The notes beneath the pieces are model-generated. The model saw only the letters and a list, made by a program, of their open reading frames with translations, was not told the DNA's origin and did not search any database. A stretch of DNA of 64,000 nucleotides. Source: Carettochelys insculpta. Lineage: Eukaryota; Chordata; Testudines; Carettochelyidae. A program made the position numbers and the translations under genes. Below, piece by piece: positions 34,980 to 47,993 of this stretch. The stretch covers positions 203,033,501 to 203,097,500 of the forward strand of contig NC_134139.1 in the NCBI RefSeq assembly GCF_033958435.1. The letters are read 5' to 3'. The stretch's first letter is position 1. Every line of letters starts with the position of its first letter.

Positions 34980-36400
34980 ACTCTCCCCCCCCCACACCCC
35001 AGCATATGAGGGGGTAACTAGTCTCCTCTCGTAGGGAATCAGGAGAACTCATTTGGCACTTTCCCAACAAGATCAACACTAGCTAACAGGAGGGGGTTAT
35101 TGCCAGTTGGTTACAGGAAGCCTTACACACTGAGCCTTCTGCATTTGAATCCATTGCTATTCCTCACTGGACAAAATCAACTCATTTTTAAAACCCAGTT
35201 ACTGTACCTCCTCTGTTATTTCAAAAACTTGATACACTAAGAACTATTCCTTGTTCTCCAAAGAAGTGGTCCATGCAGAATAAATATGCTATTTACCATT
35301 TTAGTCTGGCAAGTGTAAACACAGTGCAGGCTATTAATCAAAGGAGCCATAAACCCAATCCTCAGGCCCAGCCATTCATTCCAATAAAGACTTCGTGATT
35401 ACAAAGGTAGTTAGTATAATTAATGGGAAACTTGTCCTGTATTGAGGGAGGCTGCCTTCATACTTAGCAATGACTGAAATTATGACAAATACTTAAAATC
35501 TTTCAGTGTCCTGGGGCTAGCCAAACTTCAGGCCTCAGAGATCCACTAACTTGAAGGAAAAAAGACTAAGTGCCACAAAATGCAGCATGATGGCACTAGA
35601 GCTCAGAGGAAGAAGCCATCACCATGCTCAACAGCCTCTTAAAAAGCTCTTGCTGTGCACTGTCAAACAGCTACCATGCTCCACCCCAGGGGTAGCCACA
35701 TTTCATTACCAAGTGAAGTGATTCTTATCTCACTCGATACTTAACTCATGGGGGTGTTTTGAGGATTAAGATTTGTTCAGCCAAAAGCCTCTAGTGAAAG
35801 TGCAAAAACAAACCCAAAAAACCAACAACAGGGATCACCCTCAGGTTACTAAATAAGCTGCATCTAGTATACATACATTTACTCCTAAGTACCTTATGGG
35901 CTCTCCCGTAAGTGTCCGTCACACACTTGATGCCCGAATACAGAAGGTCCACAGGCATCGTGCTACTGTTTGCAATGTCTAGCTTCAAACAAGGCTAAGA
36001 CACCATGTGGTCCTTTCGCATGTCAGCCAACACCAGCGTGATGTCCCAATGAATGGAGCAATCAGCCGTACCACTCACCAAGTGGCCTGCTCTCCTTGCC
36101 TTCTGCTCTCCTCAGAGCCGGGGTTAAGTGTGTCAGAAACTACTTGCTATTTGTCTAATGATCATCTTCTCATGACTTCTAGGGACCTGGCCCAGAAGAG
36201 GTTCCCAGGATCTAGGCATGAACGAGGCTCTTTTGGAATCTCTCAGAAGTCACTACTTCAGACTGCTCAGCCTGGAACTGGAGAACTGATACCCAGCAGG
36301 CACTTAAACCCCAGCAAATGGATAAAAGGCAAAACTGCCTGGGGAACGGCACGGGGTTAGAGTGAACATGCTGCATCTCCTGTGCGCACATTGGTCCAGT
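34980..36400. other. Intron stretch, nothing recognised
   Basis: A C run near 34985-34996 and otherwise unremarkable sequence. Confidence 0.5.
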
Positions 36401-36409
36401 AGTTTAAGG

Positions 36410-37088
36410 CCGAGAATCTCAAACTGGGGTCCGTGGAGCCCATGGCACTCCATGAACTCTGTGGGCCCAACTGAGAGACTCCTGCCCTCCCTCCATCTTC
36501 ACACCAGGAAATTCAAAGCATGAAGGAGGCGCTGGGAGGGAAGAACAGGGACCTTAGTTCTGTGCCAGTCTTGAAAGCATCTAGCAACATTTCCGCAGCC
36601 CCTGGGGAGGCCAAAGAGGGGGGTCTTTGGGCATGGATTCTGCTGCTCCCAGTGGCAGGGAACTGTGGCCAATGGCAACTGTAGGGGCAGTGCCTGCAGG
36701 AGGGCTATTGCATGGAGACCTCCTGCCCCCTCTCCCCCCCCCCACACACAGAGGAGTTACTAACAGAGGGATGTGCCAGTCAGGAGCTGCCTGAGGCAAG
36801 TGCTGACCCCCTCCTGGCCCCCTCAAATCCCTCTGCCTGCCCAGAGCCTGCACCCAAACACCCTCTCACAGCCCCCGCCCCCATATCCCCTCCTGCACCC
36901 AAACTCTATCATCTCCTGCACCTCTGCCCCCTGCTCCTCTGGTGAAGGTGGAAAGATAGAGTGGGTGGGACCGGAGCATGGCCTTGGGAAGGGGGCAGGG
37001 CAAGGACTCACTGGGAGGGCTTAGGGGGTCCCGAAAAATTTCAAATCAAAATGGGGGTCCTGGGATTGCTGAAGTTAGAGAACCACGG
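36410..37088. mobile_element. hAT-type non-autonomous element
   Basis: From CCGAGAATCTCAAACTGGGG to GTTAGAGAACCACGG. The right end is followed by CTCTAGGG (37089-37096), of the nTCTAGAn type; the left 8-mer GTTTAAGG matches at 5 of 8. The interior is C-rich on the plus strand (36830-36930). Short proline-rich frames inside are not genes. Confidence 0.55.
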
Positions 37089-37739
37089 CTCTAGGGCCCT
37101 GGTCATCCTTCAGCAGGACCAGGTGATGGAGAAAAAAGAATCTTGAGTGGGGATCCTGCTCCTCAGAAAAACAAAGGCCTGGACCAAAGTACAGGAAACA
37201 CAGCCCAGCATGGCAGAGGCAAAGTAGTAAGAGATGGAATTCTCATTTCCATAGAGCTCTCCTGTGCACTGCACTCATGAGGCTGGATACATCTTACCCA
37301 CCCGCAAGTACAGCAACTTCAGAGCCCCCGCCTACAGCTGCCTTTCATGCTGCACATAGTTTGAGAGAGGTAAGACACCCCTAAAATGTTGGTGTCCTCA
37401 GGCACATGACTATTTTACCTAAATGGAAATTCAGCCCTTTGCACATCCATGTTAGGATCCCACATTACAGTTTTTGGGTAGTGAGTCGTTGTGGTGTAAC
37501 CTGGTCTACTTCAGGGAGTGGCTGTCCCTGCCCACACGAGCCTCACATCTGATTGGCTCCAGCGAGTGCTACCTGATATGGACCCTCTGCTCAGAATAAT
37601 GTTGGCATTCACTCAATGGATCTGGAGGATGAATGCCAAGTGCCTCATTTAGGGAAGAAGTCTGAAACGATCCCAGCTTCCCAAGCATAAACCAGACCTC
37701 AGAGGGACATGCCATATCAAAACACAGAATGTAATAATG

Positions 37740-40690
37740 CTGAACAGCACCGTGTACAAGACAACTTGTCTAACACCTCACCAGTTACAAGACCATACTC
37801 AGGGACACCGCAGAGACCTCTCTAGCACAAAGCACTGTGATTACTCAGGAGGAAAAAATCTTCCTCCACTCAGATGGTCCACACCGAACTCAAAGTGTGG
37901 CATTCATTATGTGACAACCTGTAGCACAGGCTTTAACCACGTGGAACGCCATCTCTCCATTATGTTCAACTGAGCTTCAGTATAGTCAGTTTCTTATTTG
38001 TCACCGCAGCTTGTGTCCCAACAGAAGACTCATCATCTGGAGAAAAGGACACAGCTGACCACCTCCTATTAGCAAAAGCCAGTCATGACATAGTGATAGA
38101 GTGTGGAGATTTCAATGGCCTCATAACTGGATCCCATTGAACTCATTATGAAACTGTACTAGGTTGGTTCACACTCCTCCAATGACGGCATCGCTCACTG
38201 TTTGACTATGTGTGTTGCTGAGGGCTTGCCTGTTATGAGCTCTGCCATGGGTACCTTAACAACCACCACTGGACATGCCTTTCAAACAAAGGACGTAATG
38301 TGAAGGACATGGAGCACATCCCCATCAGAAATCACTCTGCAGTGAAATCTCCCAGATATTTGGCAGTGACAAAGCAACAGCAGACTCAGGCCATAGATTA
38401 GTTGTGTCTCAGCTCTCAGTGAATTCTCTGAAACCTTGCAAAGCAGACATCCACCCACAGTCCAAGGTCCAGCATAATCCAAGGATCCAGTTGAAGCTGC
38501 AAAATACACACTGGCCATCAAAGAGCACGTATATAATCATGATAGCTTCTGAGATATGATCACCTGGCATAGTATACATAACGCTGAAGTACATGTTATT
38601 GCTGGAACAACTGACATCAGACAGGCACGCAGGAAACTGTGGCTTTTCAAAGAGGCCTTTGATGTATTAGTGAAAAAGGAAGAAACAAGCAAGCAGGGAA
38701 ATGCCCAAGAACGTAAATAGCTATAAGACATTTAACAGTTCACCTTGAAGTGTGACTGAGATCTCCATCAACTCCTTGTCTGACAAAGCAAAGAACAAGC
38801 AAAAGCACAACACTCATCTGCCCTACAAGGCCATCATGAGCCTTGCTGGCAGCCATAAAACAGACAAAGCCAGATGGCTCCCCCTCCTCATCAATGGACA
38901 AGGTCCTGCACAGACTGAAAACATATCATGAGAGTGCTGGAACCACATATCTGCTTATGACAGCCCAGAACTATGTGACCGATCAAGCCACATGGCTGTA
39001 TGCTCGTAGACAAAACACAGATCCTCTGTCCCCTCCAAGGAAGTACGAAAGGCCTCCCAAAAGTTATGGAATGCACGTGCTGTAGGACCTAATGGTATTG
39101 CCCCTGACTCGGAACCAGTGAGCACTGGGCAGCATCAACTGTCCTTAAAAGTATGGGCATATGGAAAAGTACCAACAGAAAGGAAAGACGGCATGACAGT
39201 GTCACTGTACAAAAGGCAAAGGATCTTGCATCAAGTGTTTCAACTGCAGAACAATCTCACTATCATCAGTTTCTGGAAAGGTCTTTTCATTAGTTTTCTG
39301 CTTGGTAAGATGCAGTGACTTGTTACCTGACATCATTGTCCACAGCAACCAGGTTTCACTGTTGGGCAGCTTACTCAGGATGCTGTCTTTGCCTTTGTGC
39401 TTCTGGATGAACTGCATCAAACACTCAACCACTCATGTCACATGGCATCTTTTGAAATCCATGTGGCTTTTGATTTCAGTCAACAGGTCAGCATTTTGGC
39501 TTTCATTGAATGGAGGTGGCGTTGCAGATGTTCTGCTAAATGTACTAAGCAATCTTCATACAGATACCAGTTTGAGCGTGAGCACTGGTTCATGGGTTTT
39601 GCCTCATTCCTCCACAACTGCAGAGGTGCATTCTCATGTCACCGCAAGTCTCTTAGGGTACTGACTGAATATTATGACTTACTCTCCAGAAACTAGAATG
39701 AAGGTTGATCCAGAAGTGTTCACCGATGACAACACTTCCTGCACGATGGGACTGAACACGTGATTGTGGAGAAAACAGAATTTCAACCATGCCCTACAAG
39801 GTGCTTCCTGCACTATGGGGTTGAACAACTCATGTCAAAAGACCGAGGTCCAGATAATCAGAACTGGGCTTCCAAAACTCCTTGTACAGTTGGCGTCCAG
39901 TACCATGGAGAGCACTGACATGTTCACCTACCAAGGCTGCAAGCAGAATACAAAGGTGTAAGTCGGATATTAGGAAAAACTTCTTCACCAGGAGGGTGGT
40001 GAAGCACTGGAATGCGTTGCCTAGAGAGGTGGCGGATTCTCCATCCCTAGACGTTTTGAAGTCCCAGCTTGACAAGGTCCTGGCTGGGATGACTTAGTTG
40101 GGGTTAATCCTGCTTGAAGCAGGGAGCTGGACTAAATGACCTCCTGAGGTCCCTTCCAGCCCTATGATTTTACGATCACAAATTTCAGTGACTAGGTCTC
40201 CCTCCCTCCTGCATGCCATTCATGTCTCTTAAACGCATCTTTGGGGTCAGACAGAATTCAGTATCTATTAAACTCCCTGTATTGCTATATGGGTCAGATA
40301 TCTGAACCCTCTCACAAGCAGATCTGGAGCAGCTAGAGGCATTTCACATTGCCTGAGTGTTAAGTAGTTTGACTTTGTGCAAAATGCTATTCTCACAGAT
40401 ATCAGTGACTTCTCCAAATGCTTATTATGTTCAAAAGTGGCACTGCATGCTCTATATGACCATGTTGCCAAGATGGACAAACCCAACCCATATCCCCATG
40501 CTCTTATCCATCAACACACACAGGTGTGCATGCCCAGAACCTCTCAGGTGCTGCCTCCAGGGCCACCCCAGAGACCTACGGATTCTTTGGACTGAACCGG
40601 TCCTGGGAACTTTACTACATAAAACCCAGTGTGACACCATCAGCCACTGTCACTCTGGCTGGCACAAGGGTCCTTCATAAGCTCTGCGTT
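37740..40690 (+). pseudogene. Heavily decayed EN-RT LINE, interrupted by CR1
   Basis: Ordered but frame-broken remnants of a LINE protein. Endonuclease-like: HVERHLSIMFN and DIVIECGDFNG near 38.08-38.13 kb (GDFNA motif). RT-like: GKVPTERKDGMTVSLYK followed by NCRTISLSSVSGKVF near 39.16-39.29 kb, a decayed DFSQQ block near 39.47 kb, and FTDDN near 39.72 kb. C-terminal: PVLLYGSDI...TLSQADLEQLEAFH near 40.28-40.35 kb and LHALYDHVAKMD near 40.44 kb. Many stops and shifts, so an old insertion. A CR1 tail at 39958-40180 splits it. Confidence 0.7.
39958..40180 (+). mobile_element. CR1 LINE 3' end
   Basis: GATATTAGGAAAAACTTCTTC, GGTGGTGAAGCACTGGAATGC, TAGAGAGGTGGCGGATTCTC, GCTTGACAAGGTCCTGGCTGG and ACCTCCTGAGGTCCCTTCC, ending CCCTATGATTTTA. 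Better preserved than the LINE it sits in. Confidence 0.88.
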
Positions 40691-40699
40691 TGATGATGA

Positions 40700-42520
40700 T
40701 TTACAATTAGATTCTAAGGGACTTATTAGCCCTTAATGATAATACAAAATGTTTAATGCTTTACAATGTGATGACCAAGTGTTCAGTTGAAGTTATAAAA
40801 TAAAGGCCACATTCAGGGAAGTTTGTGTGATTATCAGTACCCTCCGCTCCCCCTCATTCTATATTTAAACCGTCAACTAGATTAAAATCATCAGTGCAGG
40901 AATAAGAATTTTATTGACATGCTTCATAGGTGGTATAGCTCTATAAAATAAACACATACAGAGTACACTGCTGGGTATTACTGCACAGGCAGAAATTTTT
41001 ATAGCACTGACCTCAGGGAGTTTGTATCTGAAATCAATCCCTGATATAAAAGAGATTCCAGAGGCTAGTAAGAGAAATTTTACAAATGTCTGTGCAGAGT
41101 GAGGGCAAAGAGTCACCCCATTTACTACTTAACACTCAAACGGAGGGGAAGAGAAGGGGAGTGTGTCAAATATCCAGAATTCCTTCACAGGAACATTCTA
41201 AATGGGACTTGTGGTAGAACACGTGGGGATTAGTTACTCCCAACAATACACAGGTACCCATCCTGAAAACACCACAGGCCTGGTTCTCTGCTGACTTGTA
41301 CAATCACTTGTGCCAGGGCCAAGTGAGTGCAAAATGGGTGAAAATACTACCAGGTGAGAAAGAGGCATTCTCCTTGACTTCACAATGGTCTACATGGCCT
41401 ATGCAACGTCCATAGCAATGGAAAATTGGTCCCAGAGGAACTTGACTCATGTGTTTCAGGACTGGGCCTAATAAGCACATCATGCTGTTTCAAATTAGTT
41501 CTCTCCTATAAAGCAAAATAAAAAAACAGAGATGATTCTGCCCCCTCTTTCAGTTGTTAGTGTCAGAGCAGTCACTTACTGCTCCTCTGGTTTACCAAGG
41601 TTGGGCCACCCTTTCCTATCATTTCACTCATCCACCTGGAAAATAAGAGGAATTCACCAAGATTAAGAGAACAAGGCAGAGTGAATGGATCCTTTGCTGG
41701 AAAAGTCATTTTGATCCACAAAATTTCTGCATTTGAAAATTCTCAGGTGTCTGCAAATTTTCAGCCTGACTGTGAACTAAAAACCCAGCCCTACATAGCT
41801 TGGATGGTGCCTGAAGCCAGATCATAGCACTTTACAGATCTAGTCATAGTTCAGACCCCTGATGGATGAGGATATTTTCAAAGGCAGAACTGGGAACTGG
41901 TTGCCAGGTTCCCATTGGATGACCTTCACCAACTGACTATCAATGGGAGGTGAATGTCTACATTGCTGTCCATTGAGCCACTGAAATCTCTTCATATCTC
42001 AATGGGCAAAATATTTATATATCACATCACAGTCTGTGGTAACGCCTCTCTCCTTTCTGCCCACATTTGTTTCACCCACCTGCTAAGTCTTGATTTTAAC
42101 CCATACTGTAAACTTCATCGACTACACATGTGTACCACATCTAACACAATGGGCTTCTGTGCCCTGACTGTGGCCTCTAGGTATGACCATAACACAAATA
42201 AAAAAATAATGGTCTTAACAGCTAAAAAGGTTTATTTTAATGTTTTTTTAAAATGGTCCAAAATGAAAGTAACTTGATATTTTTTAAAAAATTACTTGTA
42301 AACAATGGCTAATGATTTTGGACAACATGATAAACTTAATTTTATTATGTAAGGCAGCCTAGTAACATCCATAATGAACAGTCTCAAGAGACAAGTACAT
42401 TGTCCAGTTACAAAACCCACTTTATACAAAATAAAGTATCCCAACTATGCAGATTATTAAAACAGGAATAATGGTTAAAATCAAGCTTATTTTTCGCCTT
42501 GTGCCCCATTTGCTTACTGA
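40700..42520. other. Intron stretch, nothing recognised
   Basis: A 107-codon plus frame at 41954-42277 has no recognisable domain. Confidence 0.5.
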
Positions 42521-42527
42521 CTGCAGT

Positions 42528-42574
42528 TCATTCAGATTAGACTAACAACATCAACTAGCCAATTCGATCTTCTG
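42528..42574. repeat. 47-bp perfect direct repeat, copy A
   Basis: Begins TCATTCAGATTAGACTAACA and ends CAATTCGATCTTCTG. Identical at all 47 positions to 44702-44748; flanks differ immediately. Confidence 0.9.
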
Positions 42575-43304
42575 ATCCTCCTGCACTAGCACAGGGATGC
42601 AATGTTTCATTCATCCAGCCCAACCCGCATCCCCAGGTTCTCCCTGCAAACTCCTACTGATTTCAACATCCAAGGATGCTCAGCAATGCAGACATGTTGC
42701 AGGCTCAGGCTTCTGTTCTGTTTCACATTGTATCCCAGAGCCTGCTAATTGCCTTTCACAGCACATATGCATAGATCCCAATTTTGATCCGCCCTTCAGC
42801 CCATGCTAATCATAAGTAACACCAACAAAATCAATGCATTTAAAGTGGAGAGATCAGAATCAGATCACACAGTGCTACACTGAAGAGACTGCAATCTAAT
42901 TTGAGATGTGACAACCTTTAATGCAATTTTAATTAATTAATTTTAAATCCTTTAATTAAAAACCTTTTAAAAAAGCTTGAAATTACTTTATTTCCAGAAG
43001 CCATTTCCACTTGCCTTGCTTTTCATACAACATTCTGTTGGACTTGTTTTAACCAAACCTGAATCTTAGACTTAAACTATTGTTATTGGTTTATACGAAA
43101 GCAGTACTTCACAGCCTCCTCTGGGACCAATGCCTTTCTGGGCTTGGCACCATACACACTTACTGAGAAGCTAGTCCCCATGCCAACAAGCTTACAACAT
43201 AAGAGAATCACTCTGAAGTGGCCACTTCCCTACAGCTTTAACACCACAAGTCACACTAAAACCTGCTAGAACTAGGACTAATACAAGGTTCTGCAAATGA
43301 CTGA

Positions 43305-43580
43305 GGCCTGGTCTACACAAGGGCAGAAAGTTGATCCCAGATACATCAATTCTAGCTACGCTAACGGCGTAGCTAGAATTGCGTATCAAGATTGACTTCC
43401 TTCTCCTGTGTAGATTGGGGCTCTTTGGGCTCACACCAATATCCTTTACTCCACATGATAGCGTGGAGAATCAGGGTTGATAGCCAAGCCTGAGGAAATC
43501 GATTTTGCCACATCTTAACACACGTGGCAACATCGAACTCCGGAAGACCAACTGCGGTGTGGTTGATAGGCTGGTAAGCG
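43305..43580 (-). mobile_element. GTCTACAC-terminus DNA element, partial
   Basis: Opens GGCCTGGTCTACACAAGGGC. The interior, ATCAATTCTAGC then AGATTGACTTCC and AGGGTTGATAGCC, follows the reverse complement of 48718-49007. The far end is unclear. A perfect hairpin lies at 43347-43381. Confidence 0.55.
43347..43381. repeat. Perfect 15-bp inverted repeat with 5-nt loop
   Basis: CAATTCTAGCTACGC (43347-43361), loop TAACG, then the exact complement GCGTAGCTAGAATTG (43367-43381). It lies inside a DNA element whose other copies carry only a rough version. Confidence 0.85.
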
Positions 43581-44701
43581 TAGATTCACCCTCAGTAAAG
43601 GAATGTCACGCCTGTGCAGAGGGCCAGCATGAGGCACATCCAACAGTTAAATGCTACAGGCTATGCGCTGGTCCTCTGTGCAAGGAAGAGTGTCATCCTG
43701 GTCTAAATACAATCTCAAAGGCACCATTTCTAGAGTACTGTCATATATTGTAACTTAAAAATCATATAATATTAATGCCAAAGTCACAGCAAAACCAGCT
43801 TAGGGTACGAAGCCTGTGGTGTTTGGTATTGCTCAATGTACACAGATGAAGGGCAAGGACCTAAATAACTTCTTCAATTAATAATGTTTCTTTTAACTTT
43901 AAACAGCAGAATTAGCAGTTAGCAGACAGCTTTCAGTGCCCCACAAATCACTTTGCACAGAAAATGTGCATTTCAGCAAAGACAGGAAGTATAGGATTCT
44001 CTGGCTTTTAAGCTGCAGGAAACAGAGCTAATCAGGATAACCTCCATATATCACAGATCATCTAGCTCATATTTGGTCTCTTCTAAGGGTCTAATCCCGA
44101 GTGGTGTCCATTATCTAAAACTAGCAATAACTTCAACATAGCTTGTGGGTGGTCAGCCCTGCTCAGGTTCAGGCCCCAGTACAACATATGCAGAGATATG
44201 GGTTTCTTATGGAAAAATTACTTTTCTTGTAGTTTTGCTTCTTTGAAAATAACTAAAATCTCATAAGACTTTTCCCTCTTGGGTCTCTTGTGCTTCTAGT
44301 GAGACGCCAAGGGAATGGATATTGGTTAAATATTAAGAATTAACGTTTAACAACAATTTATAGCTTCTCTATTTTCTGAACATGGCTCTCCATAGTCAAT
44401 GCATTGCTGTGGTACTTTATTTACTGCAAGACTATCATTGTGAAATCCAAAATCCCAAGAGCAGTTGCATTCCAGCAAAGAGATGCTCTAGGTATTTTGT
44501 TTACTTGGCTTATCAAACAAAACTCATCCAATTTGACTGGGATCATCATGGTTGACTAAAGCACGCAAATTCAAAGGCATGACAAGAAATTTGAGGTTAT
44601 CAGTGCAGTCACCTGGATGGCAGGATTTAGATCCCTGAGTGAATAAGGTGTCTTTTACCACATTCAAGTTACAGTTTAATTTAAGGGGAATAAAAAATGG
44701 C

Positions 44702-44748
44702 TCATTCAGATTAGACTAACAACATCAACTAGCCAATTCGATCTTCTG
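44702..44748. repeat. 47-bp perfect direct repeat, copy B
   Basis: Exact match to 42528-42574. On the minus strand this copy covers the last seven codons, the stop and 23 bases beyond the unidentified ORF at 44725-44988. Confidence 0.9.
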
Positions 44749-44988
44749 CACAGAGATGACATAACCATGCTGAAGTATCTGCTGTAAGTCACTGATGAGA
44801 GACAGGATATTTGGGTTAGGTTGGTCGGGGGGTGTGATCCAGTCTGGGAACTCCCTGCATAAAGAAAGTCGAACCTCACTATGATCCAACTCCAAGTAAC
44901 GCCCATTGAGACAAGAGATTTGCTTCTTAATAAGTGAGAAATTGGTTGTGCAGCTTTGACCTGCTGACCGTGAGGCACTTGAATTCAA
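44725..44988 (-). CDS. Unidentified ORF, possible gene or retrocopy 3' end
   Basis: Minus-strand frame of about 87 codons, open a few codons further upstream to a TGA before 45000. It is not obviously a repeat translation: balanced composition with ISCLNGRYLELDHSEVRLSL, CREFPDWITPPDQPNPNILS and LISDLQQILQHGYVISVQKI, ending IELAS-stop. No ATG near the left boundary, so a true start is not visible. An acceptor-like TTTTCTGTACAG lies upstream, but a stop codon in this frame follows it at once, so it does not make a simple terminal exon. I do not recognise the protein. It may be a fragment of a processed pseudogene, an unknown transposon protein, or chance. Confidence 0.25.
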   Translation of the reverse strand: MNSSASRSAGQSCTTNFSLIKKQISCLNGRYLELDHSEVRLSLCREFPDWITPPDQPNPNILSLISDLQQILQHGYVISVQKIELAS

Positions 44989-45288
44989 AGGAGAACCAAT
45001 TCACTGTACAGAAAAGTATTCAATTTCAGAAAAGCAAAACTGTACGGGATTGTGAATTCTACAGCAATTTTTTTCCCAAGTGAGGTGTACAGATTTTGGG
45101 CCACGATTTAAAGATCCTGGTGCAACAGGTCAATTGACAGCCTTGATCATCCCCTCCTGAAGTAAAATCAATGCTAGGGCTTGCTCCCAGATGCCTTTCC
45201 CTGATCTCAGGACCTCCCCCTTGCTGCTGTCACTCTACGGATCATTGAAAGAAGGGACATTCCTCAGAAGAAATAACATAGCCTACAA

Positions 45289-45958
<670 letters not shown>

Positions 45959-46854
45959 GCCTAAACTAGTCAGGACTAGTGGGGATAGTAACACAACATG
46001 TCTTCTCAACCCTACCATCCCTTCCCCACAGCCTTCCCATCTTCTTCATTCCCACAAATGGACCCTGAGCCTGCAGTGCCCCCTCTTCAGGGTATAAAAG
46101 GTGGGGGCAGAGCTATGAAAATAGAAGACAACCCTTCTGTTTTACAGAGGGGAGATCCAGGCTCCAAGAATCCCCTCTATGTGCTGGGTTAAGGGATCCT
46201 GGTGCGGGTAAGAAAGGCAGAGAGCCTTCAGAAGAGACTATAATTAAGACAGGGCAGGTGTTCCTCTGAAAAGAATAGATATCGCAAGAGATGAAGCACA
46301 AGGCAAAAGGGGAATTTAAAGGGACTGCTCACAAAGCTAAAGGCAACAATCATGGCAACAGGTACAGGCACCTACACAGGAATATTTAGAATAAGGTGCC
46401 ACTTGCAGGGGAAGATATAGGCAGATAATCCTTCTGGAGGGATTCAGGAATTTTTAGATTATTGGGGAAGATTAATACTGGACAGAGGAGGGAGAGTAAA
46501 TGAATGGCAATTCTAAGGGTTTTAAAGGACTGTTTTGCAGCTCGAACAGACTCACCCTTTAATAAGACAGTTAATGTAAAAAGGTGGCTACAAGTAGGAT
46601 GCAATGACGAGATTGCTGCTGAGTGCATGGTCCAGATGCTAAACCTCCCAGGATCTTACAGTCACTTCCAAAGAAGAATACCACACCATTGGCAATTAAT
46701 TGTTTAAAGGGCTGCAGAAGATGGCAGGTTACACACAGACTGAGGGGGGAAAGATATATCTGATAGCAGTTTCTTCCCTAGTCCTCCCTGCATAGGAAGT
46801 AAGAGACCCTGACAATTAATATCTACCGCTATTATTTATTTATACTGAAGTAAA

Positions 46855-46965
46855 ACTTCAGAGGACCCAATCAAGGACCAGAGCCCCACCATTTCAGGTC
46901 TGTAAGCACAATAATGAAACGACAATTCCTGTCCCCAGACACTTACAATCCAAGTATGTGGTGGT
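46855..46965 (-). repeat. SINE/LINE tail, reverse orientation (MIR-like group)
   Basis: GGACCCAATCAAGGACCAGA, then TGTCCCCAGACACTTACAATCC, the reverse of the 'attgtaagctctttggggcagg...ctgatcttgattggg' tail carried by fossil SINEs here (compare 14755-15005). Confidence 0.55.
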
Positions 46966-47557
46966 AGGTTAGAGGCGAATACAACAATAACATAAACAAC
47001 AACAATATAAATCAACAGATTTGATATTAATCTTTCAGTAAAATTGTGAAATATTAAGAAGAAACTAAGCAAGTATCAGGAGCATAATGAAACCATGAGC
47101 CTCTCAGACCTGAATTTTATAAAGATAAAAGCATGCTATAAAAATCTTCATCTTTTTGTGTATAATTACAAAATGACTGAATAAAAGAAATGCAGTGGAT
47201 GAGAAATTTTTCTGTCTTCAATTCTTACTTGAAAAGATAATTTAGATCATTTTGAATATGAACGACATTATACAAACTGAAAAGTAGCTGACAGACCATA
47301 AAGGAAGGTAATTGACAAAAAGTAATGTAGCAAGTTGTGAGAAGTGATCATCATGTTTGAGTAGGAAGATACACAAACTAGCTACTGCAGCAGGTATATT
47401 AGGTGTGATCATCCTAGAGTGAGTGAGTTAGGGCAGAAACATCCCTCTCAGAAAATCCTATGGCACAAGGTAGCTGCTCATCACCCCTTAATCAGATGTC
47501 CCATAAAGAGAAAGCAAATGTTCAGAGCATAAGAAAGCAGAAATGGGTTTACACTGT

Positions 47558-47993
47558 AGCTGCGTCTACATGGTCCCTCCCTTTTGGAAGGGGCATGCAA
47601 ACGCAACAGATCAAAAATGCAAATGAAGAGCAGATTTACAAATGTCATGCCTCATTTGCACACTCATTTGATTGCGTTTCCAGAAGTTATGTTTAAAGAA
47701 CAAACAAACAAACAAAAAAAAGAGTCATGCAGACAGGGTTCCTTCAGGAAAAAACCCTCATTTTTGAAAGATCCCTTCCTCCTATTTTGTTTCAGGAAGA
47801 AGGGATCTTTCAAAAACAGGGGTTTTCTTCAAAGGAACCTGTCTACATGGCTGTTTTTTTTTCTAATACATCACTTTCAGAAATACGATGGCATGAGAGT
47901 ATGCAAATGAGGCACAAGATTTGTAAATCTGCATTTTCGATCTGCTGTATTTGCATGCCCAGTCTGAAAGGGAGTGGCCATGTAGACGCAGCT
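47558..47993. mobile_element. Foldback DNA element with perfect 16-bp termini
   Basis: 436 bp bounded by AGCTGCGTCTACATGG and its exact complement CCATGTAGACGCAGCT. Inverted similarity continues inward (GGCATGCAAAC... against ...TTTGCATGCCC; GATCCCTTC against GAAGGGATC around the centre near 47775). Flanks begin TGT on both sides (47555-47557 and 47994-47996), a possible 3-bp target duplication. Confidence 0.75.

Noticed and set aside
46093..46100. TATAAAAG box near a short frame
   Set aside because: No downstream exon, CpG-rich region or conserved protein; such matches are expected by chance in 64 kb.
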